Of a stretch of 64,000 bases of DNA, positions 32,310 through 40,254 are shown one piece after another. Under the pieces are notes generated by a model. The model saw only the letters and a program-made list of their open reading frames with translations, did not search any database and was not told the DNA's origin. Position numbers and translations under genes: made by a program. Every line of letters begins with the position of its first letter. Position 1 is the stretch's first letter. This DNA comes from Ruminococcus flavefaciens ND2009 (GTDB taxonomy: Bacteria; Bacillota; Clostridia; Oscillospirales; Ruminococcaceae), in contig NZ_KK211347.1 in NCBI RefSeq assembly GCF_000621785.1, positions 248,001-312,000 of the forward strand, written 5' to 3'.

Positions 32310-33560
32310 ATGAAGAAATTACTGATTATCGGCGCAAATCCGGAGACCATCAGTCTTATCGAAAAAGCAAAACTGATGGGGATAAAAACATATGTTACTG
32401 ATTATAACAAGATGACATATGCAAAGAAGTTTGCCGACGTTCCTTGTGATGTCGACGGAATGGACGTTGACGGTCTTGTTGATCTTGTAAAGAGAGAACA
32501 GATAGACGGTGTTCTTGTCGGTGTTGCTGAGGCACTCATTCCTTCCTACTGTAAAGTTTGTGAGATACTTGATTATCCCTGCTTTGCATCTATGGAGCAG
32601 TTCGATATTATGATATGCAAGGACAACTTCAAGAACACCTGCCGCAAATATGATGTTCCGGTAGTACCTGAGTTTTCTGTGAATGACCTTGATTCGGTTG
32701 TATACCCTGTGGTCGTAAAGCCTGTTGACAGCTCAAGCTCAAAGGGCATCTCGATCTGTCAGAACAGACAGGAGCTTGACGTCGCTATCGAAAAAGCTCT
32801 CAGCTTTTCGATGCGCAAAAAGCTTCTCATTGAAAAATATATGCCCGGTCTTGAGGTAATAATCTATTACGTGATCCAGGACGGTGAGCCTACGATGGTC
32901 GCTATGTGCGACAGATACACAAGCAAGGAGCAGAAGGGTATAACCCAGCTCCCCTCCGCCTATATCTTCCCTTCAAAGCATATGGAGCGCTATAAGGCTG
33001 AGGTCGATGAAAAGGTGAAGAATATGCTGCGCGGAATGAACGTTAAAAATGGCGTGCTCTTCCTCCAGTCATTCATAGATAACGGCTCTGTTTACATCTA
33101 TGAGCCGGGATTCCGCCTCAACGGCGCACAGGAGCACATGATAGTTTCCGAGCTTACGGGCATAGACGCAAAGGAGCTGCTCATCAATTATGCTATTAAC
33201 GGAAAGATGAGCGATAAGAAGGTAGCTGACAGGGCTGACCCCTACTTCCACGGTATGTGGGCGTGCAAGCTCTCTCCGCTTGTCAAGGAGGGCAGGATAG
33301 GTCACATCTCCGGTGTTGAAAAGATAAGAAGATTCAACGGAGTTGTGGGAGTTAACCCAAATTACGAGGACGGCGAGGTAGTTGCCGGGCTTGGCACTCA
33401 GCGCCAGATGGCAGCGAACATCTTTATCGTAGCACCTACTCCGGAGCTTCTTAAAGAACGTGTTGACGCAGTTATAGCCGAGTTCGGAGTAACAGACGAA
33501 AACGGCGATAATATGCTTTTAAGACCTTTTGATACTGAAATAATCAACCGCGAATATTGA
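32310..33560 (+). CDS. ATP-grasp ligase-like protein
   Basis: A 416-residue cytoplasmic protein. Residues 1-100 form a pre-ATP-grasp Rossmann domain (KLLIIGANPETISLIEKAKLMG). The ATP-grasp core has YPVVVKPVDSSSSKGISICQ, LLIEKYMPGLEVIIYY, and YIYEPGFRLNGAQEHMIV as the metal-binding end. These enzymes join a carboxylate to an amine or thiol through an acyl phosphate. Inside a polysaccharide cluster it may attach an amino acid to an amino sugar or uronic acid. AGAGGT precedes ATG 32310; the preceding gene's stop overlaps the alternative ATG 32304. Exact reaction unknown. Confidence 0.82.
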   Translation: MKKLLIIGANPETISLIEKAKLMGIKTYVTDYNKMTYAKKFADVPCDVDGMDVDGLVDLVKREQIDGVLVGVAEALIPSYCKVCEILDYPCFASMEQFDIMICKDNFKNTCRKYDVPVVPEFSVNDLDSVVYPVVVKPVDSSSSKGISICQNRQELDVAIEKALSFSMRKKLLIEKYMPGLEVIIYYVIQDGEPTMVAMCDRYTSKEQKGITQLPSAYIFPSKHMERYKAEVDEKVKNMLRGMNVKNGVLFLQSFIDNGSVYIYEPGFRLNGAQEHMIVSELTGIDAKELLINYAINGKMSDKKVADRADPYFHGMWACKLSPLVKEGRIGHISGVEKIRRFNGVVGVNPNYEDGEVVAGLGTQRQMAANIFIVAPTPELLKERVDAVIAEFGVTDENGDNMLLRPFDTEIINREY

Positions 33561-33591
33561 TTTAGAGTAGATTGTTCAGGAGGTCTATATT

Positions 33592-33910
33592 ATGAGTCTG
33601 GACGCTTTTATTAAAAGGACATTATTCTGGACAGACGACATATTACACGGACGCAAGGTTAGGAAGCATTATATTCAAATCAAAAAATTATGAACGATCA
33701 TGATTACGGAAAAAAATACAGCGCAAGAACCTTGATGACCTCCTTGATCATGCAACAACGAATTCTGAATTCTATAGATCATACAGAGGAAAGAAGCTAT
33801 CTGAATATCCTGTTGTAAACAAGTATATTCTCAGTGAAAACTATGATGCGATACCTGTTCTTGCATCAGGAAAGCTAAAAACAGTTATTTGTGAATGGAA
33901 GAAGGATTAA
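33592..33910 (+). pseudogene. Decayed CapK/PaaK-like adenylate-forming enzyme gene, N-terminal remnant
   Basis: A strong AGGAGG site and ATG 33592 open MSLDAFIKRTLFWTDDILHG, which stops at 33693. Reading then continues in two further frames: MNDHDYGKKYSA from 33690, and from 33722 a segment containing LDDLLDHATTNSEFYRSYRG and LSEYPVVNKYILSENY, ending at TAA 33910. Joined by two single-base shifts these give about 105 residues resembling the start of CapK/coenzyme F390 synthetase-like (PaaK-family) proteins of capsule clusters, normally 430-450 residues. The remainder is absent, so the gene is both frameshifted and truncated. The frameshifts could be sequencing errors; the truncation could not. 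Confidence 0.7.
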
Positions 33911-33916
33911 TGCGTT

Positions 33917-35032
33917 ATGAATAATAAAATTTTAGTCACCCGTTCCTCAATGCCGGACTATGAGGAATACTGCGAAGAGATCAAAGAGCTGTGGGACAGC
34001 CATTGGCTCACTAATATGGGAGTCAAGCATCAGAAGTTTCAGGCTGAGCTTGAGACAATGCTTGATGTTCCTCACGTAACACTCTATACAAACGGACATT
34101 TGGCACTTGAAAATGTGATTGCAGCAATGAATCTTCCGAGAAACGGAGAGGTCATAACTACTCCGTTCACTTTTGCTTCAACTACACACGCCATAGTGCG
34201 CAATGGTCTGATACCTGTATTCTGTGACATCGATCCTGTGGATTTTACAATGGACGCTTCAAAGATCGAGTCGCTTATCACAGATAAGACCTGTGCCATC
34301 GTTCCTGTTCATGTTTACGGCAACATCTGTAATGTTGAAGAAATACAGCGTATCGCTGACAAGTATGATCTTAAAGTCATCTATGATGCTGCGCACGCAT
34401 TCGGAGTAAAGTACAATGGAGTAAGCTCAGCTTGCTTCGGAGATGCTTCGATGTTCAGCTTCCATGCTACAAAGGTCTTCAACACTATCGAAGGCGGAGC
34501 TGTATGCTTCAAGGAGGATTCGCTCGTTCAGCTTCTGAATGATATGAAAAACTTCGGAATACACGGTCCCGAATCAGTAGAGTTTGTGGGCGGAAATGCC
34601 AAGATGAACGAATTCCAGGCTTCAATGGGACTCTGTAATCTTCGCCATCTGGATGAAGCAATAGCAAGCAGAAAGAATGTAGTTGAAAGATACAGGAGCC
34701 ATCTGGAAAATGTCGAAGGCATTCAGCTGAGCCCTGTACAGAAAAACGTTGAATCAAATTATGCTTATTTCCCTGTTATCTTTGATGAAAAGAAGTTTGG
34801 TTCAAGCAGAAATGAAGTTATGGCGGCACTTGCAGAAAACGGCATAGGTGCCAGAAAGTATTTTTATCCGCTTACGAACACATTTGAGTGTTTCCATGGT
34901 CAGTATGACGTTAATCAGACTCCTGTTGCATTACATATCAGCAAAAGAGTTCTCACTCTTCCGCTCTATGAAGAGTTAAGTCTTGAAGATGTGGATAGGA
35001 TCTGTGAAGTTGTTCTTAAATGCAAAAAGTAA
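33917..35032 (+). CDS. DegT/DnrJ/EryC1 sugar aminotransferase (VioA/FdtB-like)
   Basis: A 371-residue PLP enzyme making a dTDP-amino-dideoxy sugar. [11 protein letters not shown] (phosphate loop), [13 protein letters not shown] with Asp157, and [16 protein letters not shown] with Schiff-base Lys186 are diagnostic. Similarity of the opening ([14 protein letters not shown]) is to the VioA type, which uses dTDP-4-keto-6-deoxyglucose. That intermediate is supplied by rfbA/rfbB immediately downstream. An FdtB-type 3-amino product is the alternative, but no ketoisomerase is seen. Its only ribosome site is AAGGA inside the end of the pseudogene. Confidence 0.87.
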   Translation: MNNKILVTRSSMPDYEEYCEEIKELWDSHWLTNMGVKHQKFQAELETMLDVPHVTLYTNGHLALENVIAAMNLPRNGEVITTPFTFASTTHAIVRNGLIPVFCDIDPVDFTMDASKIESLITDKTCAIVPVHVYGNICNVEEIQRIADKYDLKVIYDAAHAFGVKYNGVSSACFGDASMFSFHATKVFNTIEGGAVCFKEDSLVQLLNDMKNFGIHGPESVEFVGGNAKMNEFQASMGLCNLRHLDEAIASRKNVVERYRSHLENVEGIQLSPVQKNVESNYAYFPVIFDEKKFGSSRNEVMAALAENGIGARKYFYPLTNTFECFHGQYDVNQTPVALHISKRVLTLPLYEELSLEDVDRICEVVLKCKK

Positions 35033-35043
35033 GGAGTGAAAAA

Positions 35044-35931
35044 ATGAAAGGCATAATTCTTGCAGGCGGCTCAGGCACAAGACTGTATCCGCTCACAATG
35101 GTAACATCGAAGCAGCTGCTTCCCGTATATGACAAGCCCATGGTTTACTATCCGCTGTCCACTCTCATGCTGGCAGGCATAAAGGAGATACTGATAATCT
35201 CAACTCCCACGGATCTGCCCAACTTTGAGAGACTTCTCGGCGACGGCTCACAGTACGGCATTGAGCTCAGCTACAAGGTGCAGCCCAGTCCCGACGGACT
35301 TGCTCAGGCATTCATTCTCGGCAGGGAATTCATAGGCGATGACGCCTGCGCAATGGTGCTTGGCGACAATATATTCTACGGCAACGGCTTCGGAAGCATA
35401 CTCCGCTCTGCAAAGGAAAACGCAGAGAAAAATTCCCGTGCGACAGTATTCGGTTATTACGTTCCCGATCCCGAGCGCTTCGGCGTAGTGGATTTTGACG
35501 AGAACGGAAAGGCTCTTTCCATAGAGGAAAAGCCTGCACAGCCTAAGAGCAATTACGCTGTTACGGGACTTTATTTCTATCCCGCAGGCGTAAGCGCAAG
35601 AGCAGATCAGGTAAAGCCCTCGGCAAGAGGCGAGCTTGAGATAACTACTCTCAACGAGATGTATCTTCAGGACGGACTTCTTGACGTTCAGCTTCTCGGA
35701 CGTGGATTTGCATGGCTGGATACAGGAACAATGGACAGTCTTGCAGAGGCTACCAACTTCGTACAGATGGTCCAGAACCGTCAGGGCATTGAGATCTCCG
35801 CTCCCGAGGAGATAGCCTATATAAACGGCTGGATAGATAATGATGGACTGATGAAGTCCGCAGAGAAGTATGGAAAATCGCCCTACGGAGCACATCTCAG
35901 AAGAGTTGCCGAAGGCAAAATAAAGTATTAA
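35044..35931 (+). CDS. rfbA: Glucose-1-phosphate thymidylyltransferase RmlA
   Basis: A 295-residue enzyme making dTDP-glucose from glucose-1-phosphate and dTTP, first step to dTDP-rhamnose. It starts [18 protein letters not shown] with the nucleotide loop, followed by [43 protein letters not shown] and [10 protein letters not shown], all family signatures; length is standard. AAGGAG lies 7 bases before ATG 35044; the ORF extension to 35020 overlaps the aminotransferase gene. First of four tightly packed rml genes. Confidence 0.97.
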   Translation: MKGIILAGGSGTRLYPLTMVTSKQLLPVYDKPMVYYPLSTLMLAGIKEILIISTPTDLPNFERLLGDGSQYGIELSYKVQPSPDGLAQAFILGREFIGDDACAMVLGDNIFYGNGFGSILRSAKENAEKNSRATVFGYYVPDPERFGVVDFDENGKALSIEEKPAQPKSNYAVTGLYFYPAGVSARADQVKPSARGELEITTLNEMYLQDGLLDVQLLGRGFAWLDTGTMDSLAEATNFVQMVQNRQGIEISAPEEIAYINGWIDNDGLMKSAEKYGKSPYGAHLRRVAEGKIKY

Positions 35932-35943
35932 GGAGTTAATGAC

Positions 35944-36972
35944 ATGACAATTTTTGTAACCGGAGGAGCCGGATTTATCGGTTCTAATTTCGTATTCCAT
36001 ATGCTCGAGACATATCCCGACTACAGAATAGTATGTCTGGACAAGCTGACCTACGCAGGCAATCTCTCAACACTTGAGCCTGTAATGAAGAACCCCAACT
36101 TCCGCTTTGTGAAGATAGACATCTGCGACAGAGAGGCTATCTACAAGCTCTTCGAGGAGGAGAAGCCCGACATCGTTGTAAACTTTGCGGCTGAGTCACA
36201 CGTTGACCGCTCTATCGAGAACCCCGAGATATTCCTTCAGACCAATATCCTCGGTACACAGGTGCTTATGGACGCTTGCAGAAAGTACGGCATACAGCGC
36301 TATCATCAGGTATCCACAGACGAGGTTTACGGCGACCTTCCTCTTGACCGCCCCGACCTCTTCTTCACAGAGGAAACTCCTATCCATACAAGCAGCCCTT
36401 ACAGCTCATCAAAGGCAGGCGCTGACCTTCTGGTAATGGCTTACCACAGAACCTACGGACTTCCTGTGACAATATCAAGATGCTCAAACAACTACGGTCC
36501 CTATCACTTCCCCGAGAAGCTGATACCCCTTATGATCGCAAATGCACTGGCTGACAAGCCTCTCCCCGTATACGGCGAAGGACTGAACGTCCGTGACTGG
36601 CTCTATGTTGAGGATCACTGCCGTGCAATCGACCTTATCATCCATAAGGGCAAGGTAGGCGAGGTCTACAACGTAGGCGGTCACAATGAGATGAAGAACA
36701 TCGACATCGTAAAGCTCATCTGCAAGGAGCTTGGCAAGCCCGAGAGCCTTATCACACACGTTGAGGACAGAAAGGGCCACGATATGCGTTATGCTATCGA
36801 CCCCACAAAGATCCACAACGAGCTTGGCTGGCTGCCCGAGACAAAGTTCGAGGACGGCATCAAGAAGACCATCAAGTGGTATCTGGAGAACCGCGAGTGG
36901 TGGGAGACCATCATCTCAGGCGAATATCAGAACTACTATGAGAAGATGTACGGCAACCGTGCAGAGGTGTGA
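35944..36972 (+). CDS. rfbB: dTDP-glucose 4,6-dehydratase RmlB
   Basis: A 342-residue NAD-dependent extended SDR that forms dTDP-4-keto-6-deoxyglucose. Seen: FVTGGAGFIGSNF (NAD site), NFAAESHVDRSIE, the catalytic HQVSTDEVYGDL, YSSSKAGADLLV (Tyr/Lys), RCSNNYGPYHFPEKLIPL and VRDWLYVEDHC. Standard length. Its product feeds both the rhamnose branch (RmlC, RmlD) and probably the VioA-like aminotransferase upstream. Codon choice is visibly richer in G and C at third positions than in the glycosyltransferase genes before it. Confidence 0.97.
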   Translation: MTIFVTGGAGFIGSNFVFHMLETYPDYRIVCLDKLTYAGNLSTLEPVMKNPNFRFVKIDICDREAIYKLFEEEKPDIVVNFAAESHVDRSIENPEIFLQTNILGTQVLMDACRKYGIQRYHQVSTDEVYGDLPLDRPDLFFTEETPIHTSSPYSSSKAGADLLVMAYHRTYGLPVTISRCSNNYGPYHFPEKLIPLMIANALADKPLPVYGEGLNVRDWLYVEDHCRAIDLIIHKGKVGEVYNVGGHNEMKNIDIVKLICKELGKPESLITHVEDRKGHDMRYAIDPTKIHNELGWLPETKFEDGIKKTIKWYLENREWWETIISGEYQNYYEKMYGNRAEV

Positions 36973-36975
36973 TAA

Positions 36976-37863
36976 ATGAAGGCATTCGTAACAGGTGTAG
37001 GCGGACAGCTTGGTCATGACGTAATGGACGAGCTGGCAAAGCGCGGATATGAGGCTACAGGCTCCGATATACTGGAGTCTGTCCCCACAGACTATCCCTA
37101 CGTTCAGCTTGACATCACAGACGCTGAGGCAGTAGAGAAGGCAATAACCGAGGCTAAGCCCGATGTTGTTGTACACTGTGCCGCATGGACAGCAGTTGAC
37201 GCTGCCGAGGACGAGGAGAACAAGCCCAAGGTCAAGGCTATCAACGTTGACGGTACGCAGAATATCGCCAATGTGTGCAGGAAGCTTGACTGCAAGATGA
37301 TATACATTTCCACCGATTACGTTTTCAACGGACAGGGCACAGAGCCTTGGCAGCCCGACTGCAAGGACTATGCTCCCCAGAACGTATACGGACAGTCCAA
37401 GCTGGACGGCGAGCTTGCAGTTGCAAATACACTGGATAAGTACTTCATCGTGCGTATCGCATGGGTATTCGGCGTAAACGGCAAGAACTTCATCAAGACA
37501 ATGATAAACGTGGGCAAGACCCACGATGAGGTAAGGGTAGTTTCCGACCAGATAGGAACTCCCACATACACTCTCGACCTTGCAAGACTTCTTGTTGACA
37601 TGGCTGAGACAGAGAAGTACGGCTATTACCACGCCACAAACGAGGGCGGCTATATCTCATGGTACGACTTCACAGTGGAGATATACCGTCAGGCAGGAAT
37701 GTCCACAAAGGTAACTCCCGTTACCACAGCAGAATACGGACTTTCCAAGGCGGCAAGGCCCTTCAACAGCAGGCTTGACAAGTCTAAGCTTGCCGAGAAC
37801 GGCTTCAAGCCCCTTCCCACATGGCAGGATGCACTTTCGAGGTACATAAAGGAGATTTTATAA
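36976..37863 (+). CDS. rfbD: dTDP-4-dehydrorhamnose reductase RmlD
   Basis: A 295-residue NAD(P)H-dependent reductase forming dTDP-L-rhamnose. FVTGVGGQLGHDVMDEL (nucleotide site), VHCAAWTAVDAAEDE, MIYISTDYVFNGQG, YGQSKLDGE (Tyr/Lys) and IAWVFGVNGKNF are family marks. It begins 3 bases after rfbB and its stop overlaps the rfbC start (TAATG). The order A-B-D-C is one of the usual rml arrangements in Firmicutes. Confidence 0.96.
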   Translation: MKAFVTGVGGQLGHDVMDELAKRGYEATGSDILESVPTDYPYVQLDITDAEAVEKAITEAKPDVVVHCAAWTAVDAAEDEENKPKVKAINVDGTQNIANVCRKLDCKMIYISTDYVFNGQGTEPWQPDCKDYAPQNVYGQSKLDGELAVANTLDKYFIVRIAWVFGVNGKNFIKTMINVGKTHDEVRVVSDQIGTPTYTLDLARLLVDMAETEKYGYYHATNEGGYISWYDFTVEIYRQAGMSTKVTPVTTAEYGLSKAARPFNSRLDKSKLAENGFKPLPTWQDALSRYIKEIL

Positions 37864-38471
37864 TGGGACAGATAACAGTTGAGAAAAACGTCGGAGGAAT
37901 TGAGGGACTCTGCGTTATAACTCCCGCAGTTCACGGCGATGCCCGCGGCTATTTCATGGAGACCTATTCTCAGCGTGATATGGAGGAAGCAGGCATAGAC
38001 ATCACCTTCGTTCAGGATAATCAGTCATGTTCTTCAAAGGGAGTTCTACGCGGACTTCACTTTCAGAAGCAGTTTCCCCAGACCAAGCTGGTAAGAGCTA
38101 TCAGAGGCAGCGTTTTTGACGTTGCAGTTGACCTGAGAAGCGGAAGCGCAACATATGGAAAGTGGTACGGCGTTCTCCTTACAGAGGAGAACAAGAAGCA
38201 GTTCCTGATTCCCAAGGGCTTTGCCCACGGCTTCCTGGTTCTGAGCGATATTGCGGAATTCTGCTATAAGTGCGATGATTTCTGGCATCCCAACGATGAG
38301 GGCGGACTTGCCTGGAACGATCCCTCTATCGGTATCGTCTGGCCAGATGTTATCGGCGAGTATAAGGGCTCTGCCGACAGTGAGGGCTATACCCTCAGTG
38401 ACGGAACTCCGCTTAATCTTTCCGATAAGGACAAAAAGTGGGATACACTTGAAAATACGTTCAGCTTTTAA
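37863..38471 (+). CDS. rfbC: dTDP-4-dehydrorhamnose 3,5-epimerase RmlC
   Basis: A 202-residue cupin enzyme converting dTDP-4-keto-6-deoxyglucose to the 4-keto-L-rhamnose form. HGDARGYFMETYSQRDM, FVQDNQSCSSKGVLRGLHFQ with the catalytic His, KLVRAIRGSVFDVAVDLR and IPKGFAHGFLVLSD are clear. The start shares a base with the rfbD stop. Last gene of the polysaccharide cluster, followed by a strong terminator. Confidence 0.96.
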   Translation: MGQITVEKNVGGIEGLCVITPAVHGDARGYFMETYSQRDMEEAGIDITFVQDNQSCSSKGVLRGLHFQKQFPQTKLVRAIRGSVFDVAVDLRSGSATYGKWYGVLLTEENKKQFLIPKGFAHGFLVLSDIAEFCYKCDDFWHPNDEGGLAWNDPSIGIVWPDVIGEYKGSADSEGYTLSDGTPLNLSDKDKKWDTLENTFSF

Positions 38472-38483
38472 ATGCGTATAAAT

Positions 38484-38526
38484 AAGCTCTCCGAAGCAGC
38501 TAAACGGCTTCGGGGAGCTTTTTTTA
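38484..38526 (+). terminator. Rho-independent terminator of the polysaccharide cluster
   Basis: A 14-bp stem with one wobble (38484-38497 with 38507-38520), 9-base loop, T run. Confidence 0.92.
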
Positions 38527-38584
38527 CGGCTCATGTCTTCTTATCACCATGAAAGCTCACATGATCGTTCCGGCTGTGAAAGCC

Positions 38585-38614
38585 TTGAAATGGTGCGAGG
38601 CTTCGTGATATAAT
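38585..38614 (+). promoter_or_regulatory. Promoter of the DUF4434-dockerin gene
   Basis: TTGAAA (38585-38590), 18 bases, TATAAT (38609-38614). Confidence 0.7.
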
Positions 38615-38645
38615 ATAATAAAGTACAAACGGGAGGAGTGACACC

Positions 38646-39893
38646 GTGAAAAAGATGCTTATTTTTTGCTTGTCTGCACTGATATGCTGCACAGGTGCAG
38701 TTCCGCTGTCATCGTATTCAGCGGAGACCAGTCCGCGGATAAGCTCATCGTTCATACAGAACTGGTACTGCCGCGACTGGAGCCCGGAGCGCTGGGAGCA
38801 GGAATTCACCGCCGCAAGGGAAGCGGGCTTTGAGTCCCTGATACTTCAGTCTTCATATGATATAGTCCGCGGAGAGTGCAGGGGAGAGAAGCACGATCCT
38901 GAGTCCTATCCCTCGGCAGAAAGCTTCTGTATGTTTCCGTCAGCAGTTAAGGCGGACTATCATTCCTCACAGAACGGAGGTGACGCTCTGGAGCTGGCAT
39001 TGAGAGCTGCTAAGGCAGCGGATATGAAGCTCTGGATAGGCACTGTCAGTGACGATATGTGGTGGAATTACGGCTGGGGGCAGCCCGACAGCTATTTCGT
39101 GGACTGGTGCGGGGACAACGCTAAGCTGTCCGCCAGTCTCATCACCGAGATATGGCAGCGCTACGGCGATGAATACGGTGAGCAGATAGCAGGCTGGTAC
39201 TACACCAACGAGGTCTGGAACATTGACGCCGCCTGCGACGGCTCTGACGGAGGGCGCTATGCAGAGATCATCGGCGGCAATATCAGGGAGTGCCTTGAGT
39301 CGGTGAAGCAAAGCTGTCCCGAAAAGCCTGTGATGATAAGTCCCTTTTACAATAAGGAGCTGTCCTCTCCGCAGCAGTTCGGCGACTTCATGACTGACCT
39401 GATCTATCGCAGCGGCTTCCGCTTTGATGATATATATGCTCCTCAGGACGGAGGGGGAAGAGACTATCCTCCCGAGGTCATAAGACAATGGGCAGTGGAG
39501 CAGAAAAGCGCTGTGGACGGGCGTGTGCGCTTTCTGATAAACCATGAATGCTTCGGCTCTGAGCTGAAAGCCATGCCCGTTGAAAGCTTCGTGAAAAACT
39601 ACTCTGCCACAGCTGATCTGGGGGAAGGACACATCATCTTCTCCTGGAACCATTACTACGCCGCAGACAGCGTACTGAACAGGCAGTTCACGGAGTTCAA
39701 CACAGGAGCGGTCAGCGGCGATGTCAACGGTGACGGCAGCTTCAATGTGGCAGATCTGGTGCTGTTTCAGCGCCGCCTCCTTGCAGTCTCCGGCGCAGAG
39801 CTTGCTGACAGCGGAGCTGCGGATATGTGCAGGGACGGGATCCTCGACGTATTTGACCTCTGTGCCATGCGCAGAGCACTGATAAAAAAATAA
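38646..39893 (+). CDS. Secreted DUF4434-like TIM-barrel protein with C-terminal dockerin
   Basis: A 415-residue exported protein starting at GTG 38646 with GGAGGAG 8 bases upstream. The signal peptide (residues 1-26) ends near SYSAET. Residues 30-345 resemble DUF4434-type glycosidase-like barrels: ISSSFIQNWYCRDWSPERWEQE, FESLILQSSYD, KLWIGTVSDDMWW, GWYYTNEVWNID with candidate acid Glu, and SPFYNKEL. The dockerin covers about 350-415 (GDVNGDGSFNVADLVLFQRRLL, CRDGILDVFDLCAMRRALI), the DVFD class. The substrate of DUF4434 proteins is not established. It likely joins the cellulosome; monocistronic. Confidence 0.8.
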   Translation: MKKMLIFCLSALICCTGAVPLSSYSAETSPRISSSFIQNWYCRDWSPERWEQEFTAAREAGFESLILQSSYDIVRGECRGEKHDPESYPSAESFCMFPSAVKADYHSSQNGGDALELALRAAKAADMKLWIGTVSDDMWWNYGWGQPDSYFVDWCGDNAKLSASLITEIWQRYGDEYGEQIAGWYYTNEVWNIDAACDGSDGGRYAEIIGGNIRECLESVKQSCPEKPVMISPFYNKELSSPQQFGDFMTDLIYRSGFRFDDIYAPQDGGGRDYPPEVIRQWAVEQKSAVDGRVRFLINHECFGSELKAMPVESFVKNYSATADLGEGHIIFSWNHYYAADSVLNRQFTEFNTGAVSGDVNGDGSFNVADLVLFQRRLLAVSGAELADSGAADMCRDGILDVFDLCAMRRALIKK

Positions 39894-39907
39894 ATTTCGA
39901 TAAATAA

Positions 39908-39936
39908 TTGACAAAGTAGGCGATGTATGCTAAAAT
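39908..39936 (+). promoter_or_regulatory. Promoter of the radical SAM-PRTase gene
   Basis: TTGACA (39908-39913), 17 bases, TAAAAT (39931-39936). Confidence 0.75.
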
Positions 39937-39941
39937 AAAAG

Positions 39942-40254
39942 AGTATATAATAACACAATTTTAATTAGCTTTGTTTTTGCCGTTTTCGGCGTTTATCCCC
40001 CCCATCACACTTCATGCATTATCTCAGCACTATACCCTTCAGGATAAGTCACGGCTCCGTGCAGCTGCACAGGGCGGTCTTGTCAGTCACAGTAATTTTT
40101 TTCGGATGATCCCGCATATTCTCATCACAGACGGATAAATCAAAACATTAGCTGACGAGCGTATCCGCATCTTTAGCACTGTTCGCGGCTGCGTTCATTT
40201 ATCATACGTCTTTGGGAAAATAAGAAAAAGAAATTCTGAGGGGCAAGAAAAATT
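39942..40254 (+). other. Long untranslated leader (about 310 bases) before the radical SAM-PRTase gene
   Basis: No credible ORF. It contains a small hairpin GCCG-TTTT-CGGC (39979-39990), a C7 run, and later a GAGGGG ribosome site about 12 bases before ATG 40255. The length suggests regulation by the leader, but I recognise no known riboswitch. Confidence 0.45.

Noticed and set aside
38967-39914. 315-codon minus-strand frame opposite the DUF4434-dockerin gene
   Set aside because: Antisense of a gene with signal peptide, dockerin, promoter and ribosome site.
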